This document shows positions 1 to 4,331 of a stretch of 7,349 nucleotides of DNA, one piece after another. Within the stretch, counting starts at the first letter, position 1. The number at the start of each line of letters is the position of its first letter. The position numbers and the translations under genes were made by a program. The notes under the pieces were generated by a model that was not told the DNA's origin, did no database searches, and saw only the letters and a program-made list of their open reading frames with translations. The DNA is from Faecalibacterium sp. Its GTDB lineage: Bacteria; Bacillota; Clostridia; Oscillospirales; Ruminococcaceae. The stretch spans positions 1 to 7,349 of the forward strand of contig JAHHRK010000078.1 of NCBI GenBank assembly GCA_020025795.1, written 5' to 3'.

Positions 1-190
1 TCATACCCTTACGCGGCCCCGGCGTCGGGCAGGGGCGAATCCAAACCGGGGAAAGCTCGGTATACAAACGATTTCAGAAGGATTTTTCATGAAGAACATC
101 AACGAGATCCTGATCGGTCTGGGTATCCAGATCCCGGAGGATAAGACTGCCGAGCTGAACAAGCAGGTCGGCTAGAACTACAAGACCGTG
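1..190 (+). repeat. Diverged direct repeat, copy A (leader plus scaffold start)
   Basis: This segment aligns almost end to end with 2628-2815: the same untranslated leader, the same Shine-Dalgarno position, the start codon, and the first ~34 codons of a scaffold gene. The match runs from the TCATACC start through AACTACAAGACCGTG and stops abruptly at 190/191, where portal-like sequence begins. The copies differ at many scattered positions and by small indels, so the duplication is old or the copies came from two related phages. The first bases correspond to the end of the terminator T-run at 2623-2628, so a similar terminator probably lies just before the window. Confidence 0.85.
89..190 (+). 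pseudogene. Scaffold protein gene fragment, 5' end only (GP20-type)
   Basis: The ATG at 89 opens a reading frame beginning MKNINEILIGLGIQIPEDK. It is nearly the same as the start of the intact scaffold gene at 2714 (MKNITEILTALGIQIPEDK). A TAG at 173-175 sits where the intact copy has a GAA glutamate codon. After it the frame still reads NYKTV, as in the intact protein, and homology then ends at 190. Only about 34 of 186 codons remain. The leader with an AGAAGGA ribosome site is retained. It cannot make a useful scaffold. It is a relic left by recombination that joined scaffold sequence to the 3' end of a portal gene. Confidence 0.85.
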
Positions 191-353
191 CCGAGGAAAT
201 GGAGATGGTGGCAGCAGGCATTCTTCGGCCGGAATATCCTTTGGCAAAGAAGTTCAACCTGCCCAGGGAAACTGAGCAGGATCTTGCAAAATTCGCGAAA
301 AATATATGCCGAAGATGGAGCAGCTGCTGGGAACTGATACTGGGGAGGAATAA
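191..353 (+). pseudogene. Phage portal protein C-terminal remnant
   Basis: From 193 the sequence reads EEMEMVAAGILRPEYPLAKK and then FNLPRETEQDLAK. After loss of one A in the A-run at 288-291 it continues in another frame as IREKYMPKMEQLL and ends with GTDTGEE and a TAA at 351. The pattern (a glycine-arginine-proline turn, then a basic helix, then an acidic tail) resembles the C-terminus of SPP1/A118-like portal proteins. These form the dodecameric DNA channel at the capsid vertex. Position supports this: it lies directly before a minor capsid gene, as portal genes do, and its final codons carry the GGGGAGG ribosome site for the ATG at 357. The whole N-terminal bulk is missing, replaced by scaffold sequence. 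The assignment rests on recalled family resemblance and gene order. Confidence 0.6.
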
Positions 354-356
354 ACC

Positions 357-1050
357 ATGGCCCTGAAGCCGGAGCAGATCAGTGGCCTGAGTGAGGCGTT
401 TTCGGCCATTGCCCGGCCTATCAATGAATGGCTTTTGCGTGATGCGGCGGAACGCATTGCGGCAGCTGGAGCGCTGGCAGGTGAGCCGGTCGGCAAGATG
501 ACGGCCACAGCGGCCTATGAGATTTATCGGGCAAAGGCCCTGGGAGAGAAAGCCAGCGTGAACTAAAAAAGTTCATGAAGCGGCAGCTGGGCTTTTCAAA
601 CCGTGAGATTCGCAGACTGTTTAAGTAAGCGGCCCGAATGTCCCGGGATAACGATGAGGAACGGGTGGGGCTGACCGGCGGTGCAGACATCGAGCAGATG
701 ACGGCGGCCGCCATTAAGCTGGCTCAGCAGGACTTTACCAACCTGACCCAAACCCTTGGTATGGTGGGACCAGATGGGAAAGCATATCCGCTGCGCCGGT
801 TCTATCAAAAAACAATGGATTTTGCCTTTGAACAGATCTTCACTGGTTCGGCGGATTGGAACACTTAACTGTGGTCATGTTAAGATGCCCATTATCTTGG
901 GCGTGAATAGCCCCAGTACACCGAGGAGCAGCTGCGGGCCTTCCAGGAGGACAACGCCAAGGGCATTACATACGAGGGCCGGCACTACACCGGCTATGAG
1001 GACACCCAGAAGCAGCGTCAGATCGAGTGTGCCATGCAAGTACAAAAGTT
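357..1050 (+). pseudogene. Phage minor capsid protein 2 (Phage_min_cap2 family), frameshifted and internally deleted
   Basis: The gene starts at ATG 357 after GGGGAGG (MALKPEQISGLSEAF, then an alpha-helical N-terminus). Near 555-560 the frame is lost; translation resumes as ELKKFMKRQLGFSNREIRRL. A TAA at 626-628 probably replaces a CAA. The frame continues from 638 (MSRDNDEERVG) to FAFEQIFTGSADWNT, then jumps to LVRRIGTLNCGH and PIILGV at 843-905. A lost C near 911-914 returns it to QYTEEQLRAFQEDN, GITYEGRHYTGYEDTQ and RQIECAMQVQK. The blocks FTGSADWNT, RRIGTLNCGH and YEGRHYTGYE are hallmarks of minor capsid protein 2, a portal-associated head protein that can carry C-terminal toxin domains. 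The central stretch that should lie between the TGSADWNT and RRIGTLNCGH blocks is missing. Two frameshifts, one nonsense codon and one deletion make this clearly inactive. Confidence 0.8.
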
Positions 1051-1251
1051 CTCTATTCAATGGGATATGGCCGAGTTAATGTAGCTCAACGCGAACAAGC
1101 GTTGGCAAAGGAGCTTTCTATATATGCTTCGACTATCACAGCTCCCGCATATCAAGAAGTAATTGCGGAGGCGTTTTCAGAGTGGTATAATAGTAATAAA
1201 CCGAGGCAATTCTGCAAAGAATTCTTAAAGGAGGTTGGGGCGATTGTTTGA
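1051..1251 (+). pseudogene. C-terminal fragment of a MuF/minor-capsid-linked toxin, probably zincin-like
   Basis: In the frame ending at TGA 1249-1251 the sequence reads REQALAKELSIYAST, then AYQEVIAEAFSEWYNS and a short basic tail ending FCKEFLKEVGAIV. The IAEAF-type motif followed by a tryptophan/tyrosine helix resembles the last helix of zincin-like metallopeptidase toxin domains fused to phage minor head proteins. There a glutamate of this motif acts as the third metal ligand. The expected upstream HExxH helix is absent, so no catalytic centre remains. Base use turns AT-rich here compared with the preceding head gene. The fragment follows minor-capsid sequence in a different frame, so the exact fusion point (about 1045-1055) is uncertain. 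It overlaps the start of the next small gene, as toxin/immunity pairs often do. The toxin assignment is inference from motif and context. Confidence 0.45.
1163..1191 (+). promoter_or_regulatory. Possible extended -10 promoter inside the toxin remnant
   Basis: TGGTATAAT at 1183-1191 is a perfect -10 hexamer with an extended TGn element. A poor -35 (TTGCGG, 1163-1168) lies 17 bases upstream. The predicted start of transcription, near 1198, would serve the small gene at 1244. The same bases encode EWYN of the toxin tail, so the match may be fortuitous. It would let the downstream gene be expressed without the toxin. Confidence 0.35.
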
Positions 1252-1420
1252 ACATGTAAAGAAGATTAACTTCTTTAAATCTAATCCAGAGTGGGTGTGG
1301 TATGATGAAAATGATATGCCCCATCTAACGGAAGCCGCTCCCCCAGAGGCAGTGGAGTCCTATGAGTACTGGAAAAAATGGTACGAGAAGTCTCAGGAGA
1401 CAGGGATTGCTTACGATTGA
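1244..1420 (+). CDS. Small protein with APPEAVE motif, candidate orphan immunity protein
   Basis: I place the start at TTG 1244, nine bases after the ribosome site AAAGGAGG (1227-1234) and overlapping the stop of the toxin remnant. A TTG at 1235 is too close to that site. The product is 58 residues: MFEHVKKINFFKSNPEWVW, an acidic YDENDMPHLTE stretch, APPEAVESYEYWKKWYEKS, and a short tail ending IAYD. It has no signal peptide or membrane segment and is rich in aromatic and charged residues. The gene sits directly behind, and translationally coupled to, a toxin C-terminus, the usual place for a cognate immunity gene. A second small gene at 1971 shares the L-x-x-APPEAVE-x-(Y/F)-E-x-x-K-x-W pattern. 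I do not recognise a characterised family; immunity is inference. The open frame is intact although everything upstream is broken. Confidence 0.65.
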   Translation: MFEHVKKINFFKSNPEWVWYDENDMPHLTEAAPPEAVESYEYWKKWYEKSQETGIAYD

Positions 1421-1447
1421 CTAAAATTCATTGAAAAATAAAGTGTA

Positions 1448-1496
1448 GCTCACCGCCCACCCGGGCGGCCGGCCTTGTTTATACCCGTTTTACGGG
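1448..1496 (+). repeat. 49-bp terminator-like repeat, copy 1
   Basis: This block matches 2212-2260 at 45 of 49 positions. It contains an inverted repeat CCGCCC-ACCC-GGGCGG (1453-1468), then GGCCTTGTTT, then a second small hairpin CCCGT-TTT-ACGGG (1484-1496). The T-tract is interrupted by a G and the outer stem seen in copy 2 is absent, so this copy is probably a weak terminator. It lies between the small gene ending at 1420 and the Tad2-like gene at 1511, whose GAAAGGA ribosome site follows immediately. Confidence 0.85.
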
Positions 1497-1510
1497 CGAA
1501 AGGACTGCAA

Positions 1511-1744
1511 ATGAATCGTTATAAGACCAAGGACATGGATTTTCGGGAAGCATGGTTTGCTATGCTGAACGGCAAGCGTGTAAAGTTGTCTTCGTGGGGC
1601 GGTTACTGGGCATGAGAGAACAGTACCATTATGATGCACTGTCATGACAGCAATGTAATCGATATTCGCGATACCGAGAACCCAGCCTACACCTTCGACA
1701 ACATGTCATCCAATGAATGGCAGATTGTAGAGGAGACCGTCTGA
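1511..1744 (+). pseudogene. Tad2-like (DUF2829, Thoeris anti-defence family) gene with premature TGA
   Basis: ATG 1511 follows an AAAGGA ribosome site. The frame reads MNRYKTKDMDFREAWFAMLN, then GKRVKLSSWGGYWA, a TGA at codon 35 (1613-1615), then ENSTIMMHCHDSNVIDIRDT and AYTFDNMSSNEWQIVEETV with a TGA at 1742. The layout (an F-x-x-A-x-x-x-L-x-x-G-K-x-V helix, a tryptophan-rich beta stretch, and a closing 'EWQIVEE' strand) and the 77-codon length fit the small Tad2-type fold. Members of that family bind the signalling nucleotide made by the Thoeris defence system. The internal TGA most likely replaces TGG: the context would read GYWAWEN. TGA is used as a normal stop by intact neighbours (for example 5131, 5598 and 7071), so recoding is unlikely. 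Aside from that codon the frame is open. Family assignment is by recalled pattern. Confidence 0.55.
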
Positions 1745-1970
1745 GAGAAGGTAATCCACATACCTCCCGGCACGGTGTGGAGCGCAGCAAGTTGCAGGCA
1801 AGTTACGCATCCACTTTTCAATCTTCAAAAACGGTGTCTTTTTGGCGAATGAACGCATGGAGAACGGCGATTATGTTAAATAACGCTCATTTTTGAGAGT
1901 TACCAGCAAGTTAATACAATGATGAAGCAGATGCTGAATACATGGTGAAACACGGAAGGAGAAAGCTGTA
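1745..1970 (+). other. Unassigned stretch with short decayed frames
   Basis: No intact gene is visible. Directly after the Tad2-like stop the same frame continues as EKVIHIPPGTVWSAAS without a start codon. A second frame reads FSIFKNGVFLANERMENG and stops at 1878-1880. A third gives DEADAEYMVKHGRRKL ending in TAG at 1969-1971, overlapping the next gene's GTG. By analogy with the toxin tail at 1051-1251, which overlaps its own downstream small gene, these may be scraps of a second toxin or accessory gene. That is speculation. Confidence 0.3.
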
Positions 1971-2117
1971 GTGGTTGGAATTTTTCCGAAAGAATATCTT
2001 GATAGAAAAAAGATTTACGAGCCATACATGTTAGATGGCTGTTTGAAAAAGGCTCCCCCTGAAGCAGTGGAAGCCTTTGAAAAAAACAAAGAGTGGTTCT
2101 TAAGTCAGCCGCAATAA
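1971..2117 (+). CDS. Small protein with APPEAVE motif, paralogue of the 1244 gene
   Basis: The start is GTG 1971, nine bases after a good ribosome site (GGAAGGAG, 1954-1961). The product is 48 residues: MVGIFPKEYLDRKKIYEPYM, LDGCLKKAPPEAVEAFEKN, and a KEWFLSQPQ end. The central L-x-x-APPEAVE-x-F-E-x-x-K-x-W matches the 58-residue protein encoded at 1244. Over the ten codons of the motif the DNA agrees at 24 of 30 bases and most differences are in third positions, suggesting the protein motif was kept by selection. The N-termini are unrelated in sequence, as is common for immunity proteins matched to different toxins. It is cytosolic, with no signal or membrane segment. It is too short for a confident family call. 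The base composition is AT-rich compared with the structural genes. Confidence 0.55.
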   Translation: MVGIFPKEYLDRKKIYEPYMLDGCLKKAPPEAVEAFEKNKEWFLSQPQ

Positions 2118-2161
2118 AGCTTATCAAATTTGCTTGTATGCGGTTTTGATTTACTTCTCGA

Positions 2162-2185
2162 CATTTTGTTGACGTCAACAAAATG
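2162..2185. repeat. Perfect 24-bp palindrome
   Basis: The half-site CATTTTGTTGAC is followed with no spacer by its exact reverse complement GTCAACAAAATG. It lies in the ~90-base gap between the small gene ending at 2117 and the terminator at 2209. No T-tract follows immediately, so it is not a standard terminator. A dimeric repressor operator or a recombinase site are the more natural readings. TTGACG (2169-2174) inside it resembles a -35 box, but the best -10-like sequence (TATAAG, 2201) is 26 bases away, too far. Confidence 0.8.
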
Positions 2186-2208
2186 GTGTGTAGTACAAAA
2201 TATAAGAT

Positions 2209-2244
2209 AAGGCTCACCGCCCACCTGGGCGGCGGGCCTTTTTT
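2209..2244 (+). terminator. Rho-independent terminator of repeat copy 2
   Basis: An inner stem CCGCCC/GGGCGG (2217-2222 with 2227-2232, loop ACCT) is extended, after a small internal loop, by AAGGC/GCCTT (2209-2213 with 2236-2240). TTTTTT runs from 2239 to 2244. It should stop transcription just before the DUF4406 gene at 2272, implying that this gene is read through by antitermination or has its own nearby promoter. Confidence 0.75.
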
Positions 2245-2260
2245 ATATCCGTTTTACGGG
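2212..2260 (+). repeat. 49-bp terminator-containing repeat, copy 2
   Basis: This is the partner of 1448-1496, with four substitutions over 49 bases. The conserved core includes the CCGCCC/GGGCGG hairpin, the TTTATA stretch and a small CCGT-TTT-ACGG hairpin. In this copy the last bases (ACGGG) run directly into the GGGAGGTG ribosome site of the DUF4406 gene, so the small hairpin could partly occlude it. The two copies bracket the Tad2-like gene and the second APPEAVE gene as a 764-bp unit. Confidence 0.85.
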
Positions 2261-2271
2261 AGGTGATACGA

Positions 2272-2598
2272 ATGAAGAAAGCAATGCTGAGCCAGCCCAT
2301 GGGGACCGTCCGGACCGAGAAGGAAATTCGTGCTACCAGAGAAAAAGCCATCACGGCACTGGAAAGCATGGGGTATTCCGTGGTCAATACGCTTTTTACG
2401 GATGAATGGTGTTCGGATGAAAAGGCAGAGGAACATGGTGTTGTACAGAAACCACTGTACTTCCTGGCAAAGAGCCTGGAAAAGATGAGCCTTTGCGACG
2501 CAGTGTATTTTTGCAAAGGCTGGGAGTATGCCCGTGGCTGTCGAATCGAACATGAAGCAGCTGTGGCTTATGGACTCCAGATTATCTACGAAACTTGA
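2272..2598 (+). CDS. DUF4406 family protein (nucleoside 2-deoxyribosyltransferase-like)
   Basis: The start is ATG 2272 behind GGGAGGTG; the GTG at 2263 lies inside that ribosome site and is rejected. The 108-residue product has the marks of DUF4406: a MKKAMLSQPM opening (SQPM at residues 7-10, which pairs a first strand with a substrate loop), a central KPLYFLAKSLEKMSLCDAVY region, and a C-terminal GWEYARGCRIEHEAAVAYG (residues 83-101) carrying the conserved glutamates and histidine. The fold is related to nucleoside 2-deoxyribosyltransferases, which cleave the bond between base and deoxyribose. Whether DUF4406 proteins do this is not established. Such genes are common in phages of Bacillota and may modify nucleotide pools. 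It is cytosolic. The gene stands between two terminators as a self-contained cassette and is fully open, unlike its upstream neighbours. Confidence 0.85.
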   Translation: MKKAMLSQPMGTVRTEKEIRATREKAITALESMGYSVVNTLFTDEWCSDEKAEEHGVVQKPLYFLAKSLEKMSLCDAVYFCKGWEYARGCRIEHEAAVAYGLQIIYET

Positions 2599-2604
2599 TG
2601 ATAA

Positions 2605-2628
2605 GAGCAGCCGCAAGGCTGCTTTTTT
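2605..2628 (+). terminator. Strong rho-independent terminator
   Basis: AGCAGCC-GCAA-GGCTGCT forms a perfect 7-bp stem (2606-2612 with 2617-2623) closed by a GCAA tetraloop and followed by T through 2628. It lies seven bases after the DUF4406 stop and just before the scaffold leader. Expression of the virion operon from an upstream late promoter would need antitermination. Otherwise a promoter must lie in the 85-base leader, and I see no convincing one there. Confidence 0.9.
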
Positions 2629-2815
2629 CATACCTTTACGCAGTCCTTGGCGTACAACAAGGGCGAATCCCTACCGGGGAAAGCCCGGTATACAAACCAT
2701 TTCAGGAGGATTTATGAAGAACATTACCGAAATTCTGACGGCTCTGGGCATCCAGATCCCGGAGGACAAGAAGGCGGACTTCGACAAGGAGTTTGCCGAA
2801 AACTACAAGACCGTG
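2628..2815 (+). repeat. Diverged direct repeat, copy B (leader plus scaffold start)
   Basis: This is the intact partner of window positions 1-190. It covers the end of the terminator T-run, the ~85-base leader, the ribosome site and the first 34 codons of the scaffold gene. Beyond 2815 the scaffold gene continues normally, whereas copy A switches to portal sequence. That shows copy A is the rearranged one. Confidence 0.85.
2629..2713 (+). promoter_or_regulatory. Structured untranslated leader of the scaffold gene
   Basis: The leader holds three possible hairpins. They are TACGC/GCGTA around 2637-2654, AGGG-CGAAT-CCCT at 2660-2672, and the strongest, TACCGGG-GAAAG-CCCGGTA at 2672-2690, followed by GGAGGA just before ATG 2714. 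In the second copy of this leader (45-61) the main stem is ACCGGG/CTCGGT, where one G-C pair has become G-U, and the ACGC/GCGT stem is also kept. Conservation of pairing between the two diverged copies suggests an RNA role, perhaps in setting scaffold translation or relieving the preceding terminator. I do not recognise a known riboswitch. Confidence 0.45.
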
Positions 2816-3274
2816 GCGGACTATAACAAGCAGAAGCTGAAGCTGGAGCAGGCGCAGGAAAGCCTGCAGCTTGCCCAGGAAGGTCTGGAGAAGTTCGACG
2901 GCGTGGATGTGGCTGCCTTGCAGAACCAGATCACCACCCTGCAGAACGATATGGCCGCCAAGGAAACTGCCCACGCAAAGGAGCTGGCTGACCGTGATTT
3001 TACCGCAATGCTGGACGCAGCAATCGCTGGCAAACACGGACGCAGCGTAAAGGCCATCAAGGCAATGCTGGACGTGGACAGCCTGAAAGCCAGCAAGAAT
3101 CAGGAGCAGGACATTTCTGCCGCGCTGGATCAGCTGGCAGAGGAAAGCGGCTACCTGTTCGACACTGAAACCCCGCCGCCCTATGCTGGCGGCACGGGCA
3201 CTAAACAGCCTGCTGCAGGTCAGGACGCAGCGCTGCGTGCTGCCTTTGGCTTGTCGGCAGAAAACAACAAGTAA
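2714..3274 (+). CDS. Phage scaffold protein (GP20 family)
   Basis: The start is ATG 2714 after CAGGAGGA; an in-frame upstream ATG at 2528 would run through the DUF4406 gene and terminator and is rejected. The product is 186 residues. Residues 1-20 form a conserved head (LGIQIPED). Residues 35-95 are a long charged coiled coil (KLKLEQAQESLQLAQ, then NQITTLQNDM). Residues 95-150 carry the family pattern of an alanine-rich helix, KAIKAMLDVDSLK and ESGYLFD. A flexible proline/glycine linker leads to the basic-ended C-terminus. In this family the coiled coil assembles the procapsid, and the C-terminal region contacts the major capsid protein. It lies directly upstream of the capsid gene with a 23-base gap. 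Length and composition are normal and the frame is intact. Confidence 0.9.
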   Translation: MKNITEILTALGIQIPEDKKADFDKEFAENYKTVADYNKQKLKLEQAQESLQLAQEGLEKFDGVDVAALQNQITTLQNDMAAKETAHAKELADRDFTAMLDAAIAGKHGRSVKAIKAMLDVDSLKASKNQEQDISAALDQLAEESGYLFDTETPPPYAGGTGTKQPAAGQDAALRAAFGLSAENNK

Positions 3275-3297
3275 GATAGGAAAAGAGGTTTTTATTT

Positions 3298-4161
3298 ATG
3301 GCAAATACGATTGCTTTGGCAAAACAGTTCGTCCCCATGCTGGACGAAGTCTACAAGAATGCATCCCTGACCGCTAAGCTGGACGGTGCGGCCGAGCTGG
3401 CGCAGCAGGGCGCTAACGCAAACGAGCTGATCATCCCCATGCTGGATATGCAGGGCCTGGGCGAGTACAATCGCAACTCCGGCTATGTGAACGGCGATGT
3501 GACCATGACCAACGAGACGGTCAAGTGCAATTTTGACCGCGGCCGTATGTTTACGGTAGACACCATGGACGATCAGGAAACGGCCGGTCTGGCATTTGGC
3601 CGTCTGGCTGGCGAGTTCATCCGCACCAAGGTTGTGCCGGAGCTGGACGCATTCCGCTTTGCTGCTTATTGTGCGGCAGAAGGCATCAAAAAGAAAGAGG
3701 AAACCTTGGCAGATGGCGCTCAGGTACTGGCTGCGCTGCGTGCAGCGAGTACCGAAATGGACGAAGCAGAAGTGCCGCTGGAAAACCGCCATCTGTTTAT
3801 TACGCCCACGCTGCATGGTATGATTCAGGATTTGGATACCACCAAGAGCCGTGAGGTGATGAGCCGTTTCGCTTCGGTCACGCTGGTGCCCCAGACCCGT
3901 TTTTACACCGCAATCACCCAGAACAAAAACGGCGCCGGCGGCTACACCAAGACCAGCGGTACCGGCGCAGACCTGAACTTTATGGTGCTGCATAAGGATG
4001 CTCTGATCCAGTACGAAAAGCACGTTGCGCCCAAGATCGTTACGCCGGAGCAGAACCAGACCGCTGACGCCTGGAAGTTCGGCTATCGCAACGTGGGCAT
4101 TGCACAGGTGTACAAGAACAAGGCGGCAGGCATTTACGCCAGCCACAAAACGGCAGGTTAA
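3298..4161 (+). CDS. Major capsid protein, HK97-like fold expected
   Basis: The 287-residue product starts MANTIALAKQFVPMLDEVYK after an AAAGAGG ribosome site and ends NKAAGIYASHKTAG. It shows the order expected of major capsid proteins that travel with GP20 scaffolds: an N-terminal helix, NELIIPMLDMQGLGEYNR with GYVNGDVTMTNETVKCNFDR (extended loop), a long spine-helix region around residues 95-135 (LAGEFIRTKVVPELDAFR), and a C-terminal domain with HLFITPTLHGMI and LNFMVLHKDALIQYEKHVAP. No cleavable N-terminal delta domain is evident; the separate scaffold takes that role. It builds the icosahedral shell. This is the longest gene in the window and uses GC-rich codons. Recognition rests on these patterns and on the scaffold immediately before it. 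Confidence 0.88.
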   Translation: MANTIALAKQFVPMLDEVYKNASLTAKLDGAAELAQQGANANELIIPMLDMQGLGEYNRNSGYVNGDVTMTNETVKCNFDRGRMFTVDTMDDQETAGLAFGRLAGEFIRTKVVPELDAFRFAAYCAAEGIKKKEETLADGAQVLAALRAASTEMDEAEVPLENRHLFITPTLHGMIQDLDTTKSREVMSRFASVTLVPQTRFYTAITQNKNGAGGYTKTSGTGADLNFMVLHKDALIQYEKHVAPKIVTPEQNQTADAWKFGYRNVGIAQVYKNKAAGIYASHKTAG

Positions 4162-4171
4162 GGAGGATACC

Positions 4172-4321
4172 ATGGAATACATCGAGAAGCGTTACACCGA
4201 GCCCAATGAGGACGGTGTGATCGGGCTTGTTTTTGAACCGGTGGAAAAAGCAGAAGAACAGCCTGTGGAGGAAACCATCGAAAAAACCACGGGAACCAAG
4301 AAGAAGGCAGCCAAGGAGTAA
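4172..4321 (+). CDS. Small charged head-region protein of unknown function
   Basis: ATG 4172 follows AAGGAGGAT, starting ten bases after the capsid stop. The 49-residue product begins MEYIEKRYTEPNEDGVIGLV, has an acidic middle (EPVEKAEEQPVEETIEK) and ends in a lysine-rich tail (TKKKAAKE). It has low complexity and is probably largely disordered; there is no membrane segment. Small proteins in this slot between capsid and connector genes are frequent in Bacillota siphophages, but I cannot assign a role. A decoration or assembly accessory protein is possible. An overlapping longer frame starting at 4025 runs through the capsid gene in another phase and is rejected. Confidence 0.75.
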   Translation: MEYIEKRYTEPNEDGVIGLVFEPVEKAEEQPVEETIEKTTGTKKKAAKE

Positions 4322-4331
4322 GGAGGCTAAG

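Noticed and set aside
89..1744. Stop-codon recoding as the explanation for internal stops
   Set aside because: The three internal stops are of three kinds (TAG 173, TAA 626, TGA 1613) and coincide with frameshifts and a deletion. Intact genes use TAA and TGA as normal stops, so decay explains them better.
2169..2206. Promoter made from TTGACG in the palindrome and TATAAG at 2201
   Set aside because: The 26-base spacer is too long, and a terminator follows at once.
1900..2217. Minus-strand frame of 105 codons over the second APPEAVE gene
   Set aside because: It covers the palindrome and intergenic DNA, resembles no family I know, and the + strand frame has a good ribosome site plus a paralogue.
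1448..2260. CRISPR-like array from the repeated 49-bp element
   Set aside because: There are only two copies, 764 bases apart, with genes between them and terminator structure in the repeat.
2528..2713. N-terminal extension of the scaffold protein to ATG 2528
   Set aside because: The extension lies over the DUF4406 gene in another frame, a terminator and a structured leader, and the ATG at 2714 has a strong ribosome site and a duplicated start at 89.
4025..4171. N-terminal extension of the small protein at 4172
   Set aside because: It reads the capsid gene in the wrong phase; AAGGAGGAT directly before 4172 fixes the start.
3292..4182. Long open frame on the - strand opposite the capsid gene (296 codons)
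   Set aside because: It mirrors the GC-rich codon pattern of the major capsid gene, its protein has no recognisable pattern, and no ribosome site or operon partner exists on that strand.
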